A stretch of DNA of 64,000 nt from Undaria pinnatifida (GCA_012845835.1 JABAKD010000019.1:6309494-6373493), one strand, 5' to 3'; shown: positions 34,101 to 49,100, counted from the first letter of the stretch. Made by a program: numbers and translations. The notes: generated by a model from the letters alone, not told the origin.

Positions 34101-37100
34101 CAGAAAACGAAGGTGCTACGTATGATATGTACACGCATATATTATACCAGGGTATGAGCTAAAGGAAGTCGTACATCAGCCAAAAATATAAACAAAAATG
34201 AAACCGGAACTCGAGCGTAGGTACGTATCAGGCCCATACTGGAACATACGTTTCAAAACTCGCATCTGAGACCGAGTACCGAGTGCACCGTATGCCTACG
34301 TATATGCGTACCCCAGCAGCCCGGGCTGCTTAGTGTGGCCGATGCCATAATCGCCAATTATTTTCGACATGTTCCCCCGCTGAAGCCCCATAGTGCTGTT
34401 TGTGTGAAATAAGCGGTGCGAAAGGATGCCGGAAGAACGCCTGATTTCGGCGATTTGAAGTGTTTTGCTCGTGTTTGTACGGTGTGAAGGTGGTATTGTA
34501 TTATATTCATACATGTAGGCGACAAAAATTAGCGAGGTCTGTGTGAACGCGTTGCTAAATAATATAGACCATCCTGATTTTCCTGTAATTTTCTTTGGTT
34601 CCGAGTCGTGACGGCAACGTATTACTGATAGTCTAAACAACTCAGGGTGGTGGGTGGTCGGGGGGGCGGCGGCAACGCTAATAACCCCAACGAGAATCCA
34701 ATAAGATCCTAACCCTGTAAACCCCAACCCTATAACCCGAAACCGAAGGTTACCCTAACCTGAAGGTTATGCGGTGAAACCCTAACCCTATACCTAACCC
34801 GAAGGTTATGGGGTGAAACTGTAACCCGAAGGTTATGGAGTGACTCGTGCTTGCATGCTGTGGCTTGTGAAGTGCCGGCGTCGTGGCTGCTGTGCTTTGG
34901 CCGTCCGGGATGCTGCGCTTTGGATAGACTCGCCACCCGTAGAATTTTCTCGTCTAAATCCCATCCACATGTGCGTGAAATTAGCCGTGCTCTACGGCGG
35001 CGCTGTTAACACGTGCCAGCCGATTGCGGGACGTTTTTTTGTTGTGTGTGGTCGGCGTCCACTCCAGGCCTTTAACTTTCCGTACGTACATAGGTTGGGT
35101 TTTTTCGCCAGTTGACAATGTATGAGGCCGATAGTCAGAAAAATGGCGAAAAGCCGTGAATTTATGGGGGGAGTTGTAACCATTTTTTTTTTACTCCAAA
35201 AGGTGTTTCAACTTTAATTCCACGTGGTTTGCCCCCGAAAACGTGAATGCGGGCAGTTAGTTCTGAAGTGGTTCCGGAAACGAAAGTTTTTTTTTTTTAC
35301 TGTTTCAGCCATTCTTGGAAGGTGAAAAGGCGAAAGAGCGGACCATCATTCCGCCTGGAAAACGTAGGTACGCTCGAAAAGGATAGTGTGTTCCTAGCGC
35401 ATGAAGAACCTGTGAGTCCACTGCATCGATGCAAGTTCACCCAGAGATGTCAGGAGACGGCACTTTGACTCCTTGACGGACGGCAAATTTCGAATAACAT
35501 ACGTTGACAGGAAACTACTAGGTTTAGTGTGGAACGATCGGTTTGACGCCCTTGACAGCCGGACGTTTTCCCGTGACTGACCGTCTCCTGACGTTTTTGA
35601 TCAACCGTTTTGGGGGCCCACATACGTACGTACACAAGCGACTAAAAAAAAAACGCTGATTTTGCAACATTTTCAAGCGTCTACGAGTATCGTGAGCGCG
35701 CTGCAGCAGTACGAGTAGGATCATGGCGCACCCGTCCTTTATGGCGACCCGTTGCGTTGTTGTGCTTTCGGACACTATTGTTTGTCATCCCCCATTCAGC
35801 AGTAGTGCCAGATGCTGTGAGCATCCGTTTTCATCGTCAGTGTTTGCCTCTGAAGCTCCAAAAGGATTTCAAGCTATTAGTAGTTTTGTAGACATCGCGG
35901 AGAGTGAATAAACGCCGAGCAAGGCATCTCACGAAAAGATCCTCGTACGTGCGTAGGTATAACTTGTGTTCAGGTTTGTGTTTTCATCCTCCGGCGGATG
36001 GGATCAATAAAGCTTGAGCACACCACACTGCCGCGTATTTTCATTCACGTCATATGTCAATTGACCTCAATTGCATTCGCAATCCAGCGCTAACCGTTCA
36101 GTTCCCGTGGTAGCGACAGCGCGCGCTGTCCCTCCCGGGGGTCCCCGTTACTACTCCAGCAGCGCAAGCTGCCGTTGTGTGTGTACGGTTGCGCTTACGT
36201 ACGAGTATAACACGCAAGATACCACCCCGTCGCGCAAAACACGGAAGAAATGTACTCGGCGCCGCCATCGTATGAGACACAGGGTGGCCACAAACGACCA
36301 CACAGCAAGGAGATAAGATAAGCAAAAAAAAAATGTAACACATGGAGGAAACGTACTAAGCGCCCAAATGTTTGCGGTGTCTCTGTGAGGAGTAGGGACG
36401 GTGCTCCTCCGCCTCCAAAGGGGTGTGTGGTCAATGGTCAAATGGCTAAGGCAAGCAACAAATGAGTACCCCCCCCCCCCCCGCCTCGTTTGGGAGAAAA
36501 TCGGCTCTGAAAAGTCATCCCAGGGGGTGTGCCATCTCTACGTGTTATTCGGTGCTATCTTCATCACCAGGCATGATTGCAATGGTCTCGTACTACTGTC
36601 GTGTTTTTCACGCAACACAGTGCATCCCGTCGGACGAAATTCAAAGGTGATCTAGTTTTTTTCTCGACGACGGAGGAAAGAGAGCGAAAACGCCAATCGA
36701 TGCGTCTCTTGTAAGTGTGGTCTCGATGTCGCGAAGGGCGGGCTCAACCCCCGTTAGCACCGCAGTCCCGATGTGGGGACCAATCACTTGGAATTAGACT
36801 GTGAAAATTCTAGAGGTGGGAAATGTGGGTGAACGCTAACTTAGACGCGCGCTACGACGGAGGTACCAGGTTCCATTTTTTGGTCAAAATATTTTCTTGA
36901 CCCATTTCCAACTCCCATATTTTTTTCTCGCCTAATTCCAAGTGTTTTGTCCCCATGTCGGGACTGCGGTGCTAAAAGGGTTATTATAAAACCCTTTTGG
37001 GCCCCGTGTATAACGACCAAAAAAACGACGATTGCAAGCGTCTGTCTACGCGTGCCGTGAGCGCGCCGCGGTGCGAGTAGGATCATGCTGCGCTCGTCCC

Positions 37101-40100
37101 GTACGAGTCTTCTTTGCTGTGCTGTTGTCGTTCGGACACCATGTTACATCATCGCCAACCAGAAGTGACCGATGCCGCAATCGTCAATTTTCATCGTTGA
37201 TTGTTCCCTCTGAAGCTCCGAAGGGGTTAACGACAAGGCAAGCAGGCGCCTTGACCTCAAAAATCGTCGGAATTTCGTTTTTCTTGTTTTGCGAAGTGAT
37301 TTTTTGGTATACTTGGGTCATGGGCTTGTTTCATCGGATTGTGCTTTCAGTTTGCTCCAATCGTTTTTTTTTTTTTTTTTCGGGGGGGGGGACCTCCTGA
37401 GGTGAGTGAAAAAAAATGGTGAATCTGTACCGTAGGCTGTTTTGTTAGGCTTCCGCGCGGTGTCCACAAGAAAAAAAAAAGGTGAATCTCTACAGTGACA
37501 TGTGTTCTTAGGCTTCCGCGCGGCGTGAGCCCCGGGAACCGTTTTTGAGGCTTGAAGTATTGATAGAAAAACACGAGAAGTGTGGCTTTCATCAAACGTT
37601 TCATGTGGAACAGATCAACGATCCCCCCTTGATGATGTAGATATTTCAGGGAGGATCTATATCGTCTAGCTCGTGTTACCGGGTGGGAGCTCTACGATCT
37701 ACATGACGATCTAGCAATACTCTCCAGGGCTTTGAGCTGTACCGTCTTTAGGCAGATCCCGCATAGCATCTCATTCCGGCAGATAGATGATCTATCTGTA
37801 GATGATCTATCTGTAGATGATCTACAGCAGTAGAGATCATGATATGTCCTGAGGCGTGGAACGTTTTAACCCCTTTACAACTAACTGGAAACCCGTTTTG
37901 GGGGACAAAGTTACTTGGATTTAGTATTGGGAGGGGTCAGGGGGCTCTAAATGGCGTGCAGCAGATCCTGCACAACATGTCATTTTCGGCAGGTACAGGA
38001 TCTACTGCAGATGATCTATTTATGAGATACACGCTCTATGAGGTAGAGGTGCTGCACCTTTTTTTTTTTCTTGAGGCTCCTACCCACTTAAGGGACTCTC
38101 CGCCAAGAAAAAAAAAAATGGGTAGGAAAACTGCAAGTGCAACCGGTAAATAAAAGTAAAACACATATGGCCTAGGGATACCAGAAAACACATATTGTAA
38201 AACCAGATTGACGTTATCTTGACAACTTTGGATCAAGGATTCTGGCAACTCAGAAAAATACTAGTCAAAAAGAGATATACCCTTTAATACCTGTATCGTA
38301 GCACGTGTTTAGATCGTCATGTTTCCGAAGTGTGGAACGTATTAACCGTTTTAGCATGTTTAGCACCGCACTCCCGACAAGGGGACAAAACACTTGGAGT
38401 TAGGCTAGGACAGTTTTAGGAGTTGGAAATGGTTTAACGCCTTTACAACTGGAAACCCTTTTGGGGGAAAAATTTACTTAAAGTTAGTATAAGGAGGGAT
38501 GTGGGGACTCTTAGAGGGGTTAACAAGAGCGGGTAGCAGTGCGAGTATCAGTTAGCATGCTGAGCGCGTCCTTTGGTTGCTGCCCGGATGGGACACGCGC
38601 CATACCCCGATGTACCCTCGACAGTTGGGGCTGCTGCTTCGTGTGGTCGAATGATCGAATTTGTTAACAACAGCACCGGCCAGACAATAAACATAACGTC
38701 AATATGAAGACGCAATAAATGTAAGCTCGAGAAGGAAATGAGGCCATGCGGTGCTGATATCATAAATCCAAGACCCGTTTGGAAATCGTATCCCCATGCA
38801 GATATATCAAAGGGTTGAAGCACCCCTTGGTTGACCCAGGGATGCTCATTTATGATCCCCTCTCTTAAGATCTCGGAGTTTTTCGCATTTTTGAAGCATT
38901 ATTCATGTCGAGCTTATGTTGATTGTCGGACTACTACCGAGTAATTGGTGAGGTGCTCTCTGTTGCCGTGCGCCACTATGCCCCCCCCCCCCCTCTCCCC
39001 CCGGTACACTAGATAGTAGCGAGAAAATGATCGCTATCCTAGGAGATAGATGGTGGGCAGAGATGGCCAAACAGGAAGGAGGTAGGATAAGCCAAAAGGT
39101 TTTATGTAGTTTATGGAATAAACCTCATGGGTGCCCCAAGGCCTCTCTATTAGGAGTAGGAAAGGAGCTCCGTCTCGAAAGGGAAGCGTGGTCAATGGAC
39201 AAACGATCAAGTCGAGCAACAACTGAGTACACCCCCCCGGCGCTCTCAAACGTATATGATACGATGACACGTGCAGGTTTACCGATGGCATACGGGCTAC
39301 CCTGGGGGACTGAGGGAACGCCCTGCGGAAGATCAGCTGGCGCGCAAGCCAGAAGAGGTATGTACGCGCAGCAGTGAGCGAGTTAGTCTACGTATGGAGT
39401 GGCATTTTATCACATAAGAACCTCCACTCATATAATACCAGATGAAACTACTAAACATATTACGATTTTCTAGTGTTTTTTTTTTTTTTTGTGTATTTTT
39501 CCTGCTGTTTGTTTTTTTTGCATATCACGACCCATCCCCAACCCTAACGTACCCCTAACCCGATTTAATCCCTTTACAACTGGAAACCCGTATTTGGGGA
39601 CAAAATTACTTGGATTTAGTATAGGGAGGGGTTCGGGGGCTCTAAAGGGGTTAAGTGCACCCCAAAGCGCGACCCAAGCGCGAACGGCTTCGTTTTTTGT
39701 TTGTGACCACAACATTGACTTCCCGCTTTATGTGTATGATGTTTTGTGCTGTATCTGGTATTTTTGGAGTTTATTTAACACGGTACAGTCTACTGGGCGG
39801 CATTGCAATGCGCGAGCAGCGGGCCGTAACGGCGTGTTGTGGTCGTTCGCGCGTTTTGTTTCCGCGAGCTGGTGGTCCCTCCTTGCTATGTTGCATCGCG
39901 CTGAGGATGTCTGTCTGTTACGAGACAATCGCGAGCGGAGATATGTTGTTATTGATGGCGGTGATGTTGGTGGTGGTGTTGCTGCTGTTGTTGTTGTCGT
40001 TGTTGTTGCTGTTGTTGTTGTTGTTGCTGTTGTTGTTGTTTTCGTCAGTGCTGTTGTTGTCGTTACTGTCGTTGTTGTCTATTATCGCGGTTGTTCTCAT

Positions 40101-43100
40101 GTTAACTAATCGCTGTAACCTGTGCCGTGGTCACAAGACAGGCTCTAATATCTCTGGAGCGGAAAAACAAAATACATCAGGCGCAAACAAACAAGCACTT
40201 TGGAATCTAGACTGGAGTTATCGAGACCCAGCTATTGCTTTCGTGGTTATCCTCATTCGAGCGTCCGGTGTTTGTTGGCGACCCGTACACGAGCGTCCAG
40301 TATGTCCCGCCGAGCGCCTTTTGGCAGCCGACGGCACACAAATATAGCAGCTCGTCGTTTCGGCTTTGAATGTATTCGGAGAAACCAAAGCGACTGCTCG
40401 TTGACGGCACGGTCGTAAGCCTCAGTTTGGTCAGCGGCGTTACAATGCCTGGTTGCAGGCTTTAGTGGCGTATTGTCGCCGTCCGTAAAATCTCTTGTCG
40501 GAATTGTGGCTTCTCGTGTGTTGCATGGCGTTAAGGCTTTCTTGTGTCTCGAGGCATATTCAAGCGAATATAAGGTTGTTGGTGGTGGTGGTAATGGCGA
40601 CATTGGTTTTGGTACTGATTGTGGCGTTGCTGTTGGTGGTGGTGGTTATGGTGGTGATGGTGTTGTTGTCGTTGTCGTCGTTTATGTTGTTGTTGCTGTT
40701 GCTGCTGTTGTTGTCGTTGTTGTTATTGTTATTGTTGTTATCGTTGTTGTTGGGTGGTAGTGTTGACGGTACTTATATTGAGGCTGCGGTTGTTATTATT
40801 TGTTGTGGTGGTTGTTCTCGTATTAACTCACCGCCGTAAATATATTCCGCGGGCACAAGGCAGCCTCTACTTATCCCGAGCACAAGAATGAAGTAAACCA
40901 AGCCGCAAGTGAGCAATCGATCTGGAGCCTACCATAGCCTGATGTTATCGAGATCTAACCTTCGTTTTTTGTGGTGACCCGTATTCAAGTGTCCGATGTT
41001 TTTTGGGGACCCGTATTCAAGCGCCCGGTGTTTTCTGGCTCGCGCCTTGTTGCAGTGGAGGACGCAAAATATATTAGCGTGTCATTTTTCTTTCGAGATA
41101 ATATCGGGAGAGACCGGATTTTGACATGCATTTGACTAAGCCTAGGGACCTGCTCGTTGTCGGCGCAGGCTTGATAACCGTTCGGCCGTCATGTTCGAGA
41201 GGTCTATCCAAGAGCCCGCAGGTTCTCGTTAACTTTGATAAGTCTGCGGACAGAGCCAACGACGATGCTGCTTCTAGTGTTTGCGTTTTGTGTTTTGTTC
41301 CCTCTGCCTTAAGACGGATTGTTGTTTTTCGAAATGTTGGTGTGCTGCTGAGCGTGTGGCCGCAAGCGGTGGAGGCCAGCGTGAAAGCACGGCTGTACCG
41401 TCGTGTTTTCTGTCGTCGTCCGATTTCGTTTGTTTCCGAATTGGTGTCTCCTTCTGTATTGCGTAACGTTGGGGAGGTCTTGTGTCGTGAGACGAAAGCG
41501 AGCGGATATATGCTGTTGATGGTATTGTTGTTGTTGTTGTCGCTGTTGTCGTTATAGTTGTTATCTGTTGTGGTGGTCGTTCTCACATTCACTCGCCGCT
41601 GTAGCCTGTTCCTTGGTCACAAGACAGGCTCCACCAACTCTGGAGCGGAAGAATGAAATACATGCAGGCGAAAGAAAAACAAGCGATCTAGAACCTAGAC
41701 AGGTGTTATGGAAGTTCAACTTTTGTTTTTTTGTGGTAACCCGTATTCGAGCGTCCGGTGTTTTGTTGGCGACCCGTACTCGAGTGCGGTCCTGTAGCAG
41801 ACGACGTAAATATTTCAGCATATCGTTTCGGCTTTGAGGTGTATTTGGAGGTAACAAAGCGACTTGTCGTAGACGGCACAAAATTGATGCTCAATTCGGC
41901 CAGCGGCATTACCATGCCCGAAGAATGGGCTGTAGAGGCGTGTTGTACGTTGCCGTCCATATGTTATCTTGTCGAGTTGGTTGTTACTCCGGTGTTGGAT
42001 GGCGTTAATTGAGGATGTCTTGTTTCACGAGATCAAAGCGAGCGAAGATGTGTTTGGTGGTGGTGGTGTCGGAGGTGGTGGTGGTGGTACTGGTGGTGGT
42101 GGTGTTGGTGTAGGTGATGGTGTTGGCGGTGTTGTTGCTGTTTTATGTTGTCGTGGTTGTTTTGGGGTTAGCCCTTGTGGGGCCCACGTAGAGCGATACA
42201 ACAAACTATACACTCATTCTTATCATGGAGCGCGAGCATGCATCACACGGCAATAGAAGCTGTGCACGCGTGTCTGACAGGTACTTGCGTTGGAGTTCGA
42301 CCGTAAAACCGTCGTCACCTTAATCTACTAGCAACCCGGGTTGCTTCGTGCTTCGTGTGAAGGATGCTGCGGTCGCCAGTTTTATTCGACATTTTTTCCC
42401 TCTGAAGCCCCAAAAGACTTAAAACTCACCCCCGCAAAACTATTCCGTGGGCACAACACAGGCTCTTATAGTTCTGCGGCGGAAGAATACAATATTTGAG
42501 GCGCAACGCAAACAACCTGGAACCTAGACTGGTGTTATCGAGATCCGACTTTTGGACTTGTGGCGACCCGTATTCGAATATCCCGTGTTCTTCGGCGACC
42601 CGTATTCGAACGTCCGGTGTTTGTTGGCGGGCGGGCGGGCTGGCGGACGCCTTGTTGCAGCGGATGACATGAAACCAACAGCGTATGGTTTCGGATTTTT
42701 TTTTCATTTTTTTTCAAAACGTTCAAGCGACTGCTCGTTGAAGGCACGGGCTTTGTTCTTGATTGGGCTAGTGGCGTTACAATGTCGAGTTGCGGGCTGT
42801 ATCAAGCGTCGTGTTCTCTGTCTCTGGCAGTAAGTTATTTTTAGTTCGAATTGGTGGTTCTGCACTTTGCTGCATGGCGTTGAGGATGCCTGTTTCACGA
42901 GACGAAACCGAGCGAAGACGTGCTGGTGGTGGTGTTGCTGGTGGTGTTGCAGGTGGAGGTGTTGCTGGTGTTGGTGTTTTCGGTGGTGGTGTTGGTGTTG
43001 TTGTTGTTGCGATTGTTGTTGGGGCTGTACAAGTAGTTGTTTGTTGTCGTGGTCTCATTTTAACTCACCGCAAGTAATCTATTCCGTGGTCACAAGACGG

Positions 43101-46100
43101 GCTACGTAACTACTATGGAGCGGAAGAATAAATACATGTATAACTTTTATGGATCGGAAGAATAAAATGCATCAGGCCGCAAGCATGAAAGCGATCTGGA
43201 ACTTGTGATAGCCTGGTGTTATCTAGATCCGACTTGTGATTTACTGGTGACCCGTATTCGGAATTCCGTTCTTGTTTTTTGGCGTGTACCCTCTTTCGGT
43301 GGACGACATCCGAAAATACCGTGCACATGCTTTCGGCTTTTGGTATATGTTTGGAGAAACCAAAGCGATTGGTCGTACGCAGCACAGCCTTAATTCTCAG
43401 TTCGGTCATTTATCTTTCGATATGTCTGCCCAAGAGCCAGCGATTCCATTTTTGTTCCAACGAAGGACTACAAAAAACTAAGAAAATAACAGGGGATCGT
43501 AAGAAAATAAAATTATCAACTGTATGGGAATTTGGCAGAAAATAAACGCCGAAACTTTCGCCAAAATGGTGAAGAAAACTTTAGCAAACACTTGCTTGAA
43601 AACGCCTCTAAAGGTCTTCCCGATATCCGGCGATTGGCTATCTTCCGCAAGTCTGCCCGAAAGCCAGCGATGATGCTGCTTGCGTTTGTGTTTCCCCGCC
43701 CCCCCTCTGCCGTCAGACAATTTTTTTTTTAGCAAACTGTTGGTGTTGCTATGGGGCGGGTGCTAAGGAAAGCCGCCCCACCAGCCGCAAGGGGTCGGGG
43801 TGAGCGTGAAGGCATGGCTGTAGCGGCATGTTGTCTGTCGCCGTTCTTGGGTTTGTTTCCTTGAATTTGTGGTTCCTCCTGTGTTGCACGGCGTTGAAAA
43901 TGCCTGCCATGAGCCAACAGCGAGCGCAGATATGCTGTTGGCGATTGTGCTGATGGTGGCTGGTGGGGTGGTGTAGGTAGTGGTATTGGTGTTGGCGTTG
44001 GTTGTGGTGTTGTCGGTGGAGATGGCGGTGTTGTTGGTGTCGTTGGTGGTGTTGTTGTTGCTGCGGATGTTGAGTTGTTGTTGCTGTTGTTGATTTCGTG
44101 GCTGTTGTCACATAAACTCACCGCCGCAAATTTATTCCATGGTCACAAGGCAAGCTCTTATAATTCTGGGGCGGAAGATTAAAAATACACCAGGCGCAAA
44201 CGAGCAAATGGTCTGGAACATAGGCTGGTGTTATCGAAATCCGAGTTTCGTTTTTGTGGTGACCCGTGTTTGGATGTCTGTGATGGTTTTTTAATACCCG
44301 TACTCGAGCATCCGATGTTTTGTGTCGCGCGCCTTCTTAAAGCATTCGACCCAAAAAGCAACTGCATATTGTTCAGATTTTTTTCACGCTTTTTAGAGTC
44401 AAATCGACTGCTCGTTGAAGGCACACGCCTAATTCTGGGTTCGGTCGACGGCAGCTTTACAATGTCTGAGTTGCCGGCTGTGCGGCGTGTTGTTTGATGC
44501 TGTCCTCGAGCCTTCTTCTCGAAGTGGTGTTTCCGCACTTTCTGCATGGCCATGAGGATGCCCGTTTCACGATGCGATAGCGAGCGACATGTTCTTGTTT
44601 ATATTGGTGGTAGTGTGTGTTGCTGTTGCTGGTGTTATTGTTGTTTGGTGGTGGTGGTGGTGTTGCGGTTAATGTTGTTGAGGCTGTTGTTTTTTGTTGT
44701 CGTGGTTGATCTCATATTAGCTCACCGCCGTAAAAACAATTCCGCGATCACAAGGCAGCCTCTAATCTTCTGACTGGGAGAGAAGAATGTTATACGTAAG
44801 CCCGCATGGCAAGCAAGCGATCTGAAAGGTTACAATAGCCTTGGGTTACCGAGATGCGACTTTTAGTTTTTCGTGTGACCCGTATCGAGCGTTCGATGTT
44901 ATTTTGAGACCCGTAGTGGAGCGTCTGGTTTGTTTTTTGGCGCACCCTTCCCTCAGTGAACGACCCAAAATATAACAGTACACATATTGTTTCCGCTTTT
45001 TATATACCACGTATAATCCTGAAGCTATGAACTCGTCTGCGCTGGTCGGTGTTACTTGCCTGGTTACAAGGGGCGGTGGCTTGCTGTTTTCCCTTCGGTT
45101 TTTACAAGAATTTTGTCCCCCTTTGAAACTTGCGATACCCCCCGGGGTTTCAACTCAAGCCAACCACGTCCCGAAGGCGAAGGTTGTGTGTATAGATCTA
45201 TATGTGGAGAAACCAAAAGCGACTCCCCGTTGGCGGCAGAGGCATAACTCTTAAGCGACTTCTCGTTGGCTGCAGAGGCGTAACTCTTTTGCTACTGTAA
45301 AAACTATCCCACGCCAATTCCAGGCAATGTTTTCCCCAAATGATGGGTACAGTTCCGAAAAGGTTATTGCGTTATTGCTCGGGGCGGCCGTTGCCGTCGA
45401 TGGGCACGCCCAAGACCCAACCACTCCTCATCTTCGACGAATCTTCTTGAACCCCAGCGATTCGTTATCTCGGATAAGTTTACCCGAAGAGCCAGCGACG
45501 AACTTTGCTTTTTTTTCGTTTTGCGTTTTTGTTGTCCTCTGCCACAAGACGATTTGTTGTTATCGACATAATGTTGGTGTGCTACGGTGGGGCGTGTTCT
45601 AAAGGGAGCCGCCACCAGCCGCAAGAAGTGGGGCTAAGCGTCAAAGGACGGGTGGTGTGGCGTGTTGTATGTCGCTGTCCGTAATATTGTTTTTTTTTTA
45701 TTTAATTGGTGGCTGCTCCTGCGGTGCGTGGTGTAGAACATGCCAGTATCACGAGACGAAGGGCGCGAGCATATGTTGGTTCTGGTGGTGGTGGTGGTTG
45801 TGGTGGTGGTTGTGGTGGTGGTTGTGGTGTTATCAGTGTAAGTGGGGGTGCTGTTGACGCTGTTGGTGTTGTTGGTGGTGGTTTTGCCAGTGCGGTGCGG
45901 TGTTGTGAGGGTGCTGTAGTTATTTGTTGTAGTGGCTGTACTCGCATTAACTCCCCGCGGCATAATCTCTTCCGTGATCACAAGGCAGAATACAAATATT
46001 CTGGAGCGGAAGAATAAAATACATCAGGCGCAAGCAAGCAAACAAAGGATCTGGAACGCAGACTGGTGCGATCTAGATCCCACTTCTGTATTTACGGTGA

Positions 46101-49100
46101 ACCGCGGTCGAGGTCCCGAGGTTTGGGTTCGCGCGCGCTTGCTGTGGACGGCGCAAAACCTATCCAGAGCACGTATTGTTTTGTCTTTGATGAATGATTG
46201 GAGAAACCAAAGCGACTGCTCGTTGACGGCCCAGGCTTGATTCTCGGCTCGGCCAGCGGCATCACAAATGTACGAGTTGCGGGCTGTATCGTAGAGGTGT
46301 GTTGCTTGTCGCGACCCGTAAGTTATTTTGTTGAATTGGTGGTTCCTCCGTGGTTGCATGGCGTTGTGGATGTCCTGTGTCACGAGACCAAAGCGAGCGA
46401 AGATACATTATCGGTGGTGCTGTTATTTATTGGAGTGGTGGTGGTGATGGTGACGGTCGTGGTGGTGTTGTTGTTGCCGGTGATGTTGGTGGGTGTTGGT
46501 TTTGACGGTGTTTTTGTTGAGACGGTTGTTGTCGTTTGTTGTCGTTTGTTGTCGTGGTTGTTCTAAATTGACTCACCCCAGTAATCTGTTCCGTGGTCAC
46601 AAAGGACGGGCTCTAATTCTTCTGGAGCGGGAAGACTAAGGCACCAGCGAGCACAAGCGAGCAAACGATCCGGAACCTAGATTGGTGGTATCGAGATTCG
46701 TCTTTCGTTTTTGTGTGGTTACCCACCCGTATTCGAGTGTCCGATGCGCGCCTTCTTGCAGTGGACGACCCCAAAATATACCAGCACCCCTGTCGTTTTT
46801 AGCTTTTATATGGGTCTGGAGAAACCAAAGGCTTCCTTCACTACGTTAAAAATGATCCTGCACTAAATTCAACTAGTTTTTTATCCCCAAAAACGTGGTT
46901 ACAAATCCGAAAAGGGTGAATATCAGTTCGGCCGTTTTCTGCGATAAGTATGAACAAGAGCCAGCGGTTCGCTGTCTTCGATAGGTCTTGCCCAAAGAGC
47001 CAGCGACTGCGCTGCTTGTGGTCCTGATTTTTTCTGTTTCTTCTTTTTCCTTTTGATTTCCTTCGGCAGGTGGGTAAACACAATCGCGTACTTTGGCTAA
47101 CCCTTAGTTTTGGGGAAACACTACGTGGAATTTATGTGGGGTCATTTTTTGCAGCGGGGAAAGGGTTAAGATCGCCACACTTGCATTTTGTGTCGTTATT
47201 GTTCTTGCTATTTTTATTTTCCTCTCCCGCAAAACGGATGTCGGTGTGCTACGGCGGGGCGTGTCTAAAGAAAGCCGCGACCAGCCGCAAGGAGTGATGG
47301 GTGAGCGTGAAAGCACGGCTGTATTTTAGCGGCGTGTTGTCTGTCGCCATCCACAAGTTGTGTTCCTGGAATTGATGGTTGTGTTGCATAGCGTTGAGGA
47401 TGTCCGTTTCACTAGACGAAAACGAGCTACTAGAAGTTGTTGTTGGTGGTGGCGGTGGTGGTGGTGGTGGTGTTCGTTGTGTTGGTGCTGTTGTTGTCGC
47501 TGGTGGTAGTGTTGGTGGTGGTGATGCTGGCGGTGTTGTTGAGGCTGTTGGTGCTATTCATTGTCGTTGTTGTTCTCGCATTAACTCACCACCGTAATAC
47601 TATTCCGTGGTCACAAGAAAGACTCGAATAATTATCTAAATGAAAGAATACAATACATCAGGCACAAGCGAATAAACGGTCTAGAACCTAGTCTGGTGTT
47701 ATCGAGATCCGACTTTCATTTTTGTCCAGACCTGTATTCGAATGTCCAATGTTTGTTGGCGACCCGTATTCGAGCGTCCGATGTTTTTCCGCGCGCGCCT
47801 TCTTGAAGCGGACGGCACAAAACCAACAGCCCGTCGTTTCGGGTTTTTAGAAATGCTAAAGCGACTCCTCGTTGAAGGCACATGCTTGTTTCTTACTTCG
47901 GGCCAGCGGCAGTACAATGTCCGGGTTGCGGGCGGTATCATGGCGGCTTGTTGTCTGTCGCCGCCCGTATGTAAATTTCTCGAATGGGTGGTTCCTCCGG
48001 TGCTACATCGTTGTTGAAGATGTCTTGGTCACGAGACGAAATCGAGCGAAGGTATGTTGTTGGTGATGGTATTGGTGGTGTTGTTGTTTGTTGTTGATGT
48101 CGTTATTGATGTTGAGGTTGTTGCTTCTTTTTGTCGTGGTTGTTGCAACTCTAGCCCGCCCTCGCTAATGCATTCCGTGGTCACTGGAGCCTGGCTCTAC
48201 TAACCTTTGACCAGAAGCATTAGCACATCAAGCCGCCAGCAAGCAAGCGATCTGGAACCTATGATAGCCTGGTGCTATCGATATCCGGCTTTCATGTTGT
48301 GGTACGCAATATTCGAGAACGTACGCTGTTTATTTTTTGGCGACCCGTCTTCTCAGAGCGCCTGATGTGTTTGGCGCGCGCGTTCTTGGAGCGAGACAAC
48401 CCAAAAGCAGTTCAGTTTTTGAGGTATAATCGGATAAAACCAACGCAAGCGCTCGTTGACGACACCATATTTATTGTTTGAGACATGCTTGGCGTGGCCA
48501 AACGACTACTTGTTGACGGCACCATTGTTTGCCGGGTCGTTTTTTTTTTTTTCGGAGATTCGTTTTGTTGGATAAATCTTCCCAAACAGCCAGCGACGAT
48601 GCTGCTTTTTCATGGTGGTTTTGTTCTCTCCACCGCCTCACTTCGGATTGTGTTTGTTTGCTTAATGTTGGTGTGCTATGGAGCGTGTGCTGAAGTACGC
48701 CGCCACCAGCCGCAAGGGGGGCGGGGTGAGAGCGTGAAAGCACGGCTGTCCTCGTAACGGCGTGTTGTCTGTCGCCATCCGTAGGTTATGGTTCTCGAAC
48801 TGGTGGTTCCTCCAGTGTTGCGTAGCGTTGAGGATGTCTGTGTCACGAGACGAAATTGGGCGAAGATGCGTTGTCGGTGGTGTTGTTACTTTGTGGTGTT
48901 GTTATTTTGTGGTAATGGTGGTGTTGACGGTGGTGCTGTTGTTGAGGCTGTTGATTTTGTTGTCGTGGTTGTTGTTGGCAGCGTTCGTGTTATTGTTGGG
49001 GCTATTGGTAATATTCGTCATGGTTGTTCTCGCATTGACTCACCGCTGTAAATCTGTTCCATGGTGTCTTGCTCTAATAATTCTGGAGCGGAAGAGTAAA

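Larger units (their letters stand above)
14855..39276 (+). other. MRPL13: MRPL13 intron 2 (24,422 bp)
   Basis: Begins GTGAAG and ends GTGCAG. It is filled with interspersed repeats (families A, D, E, F, G, H, J, K, L, M), a 293-bp tandem duplication (29351-29936), a satellite (30650-31860), a GTT/GGT tract (33640-34020) and a nested MITE (26122-26515). Stretches with nothing I can assign are roughly 16820-17380, 17850-18840, 19030-21260, 26550-27090, 27880-29050 and 29940-30370. They contain short direct repeats and chance ORFs only. Confidence 0.85.

Noticed and set aside
33636-34157. Long Val/Gly-, Asn/Thr- or Trp-rich ORFs on both strands
   Set aside because: They are translations of a GTT/GGT compound microsatellite; triplet repeats keep several frames open at once.
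39655-40347. 230-residue plus-strand frame
   Set aside because: Runs through the GTT tract of the first array unit; no ATG-led conserved protein.
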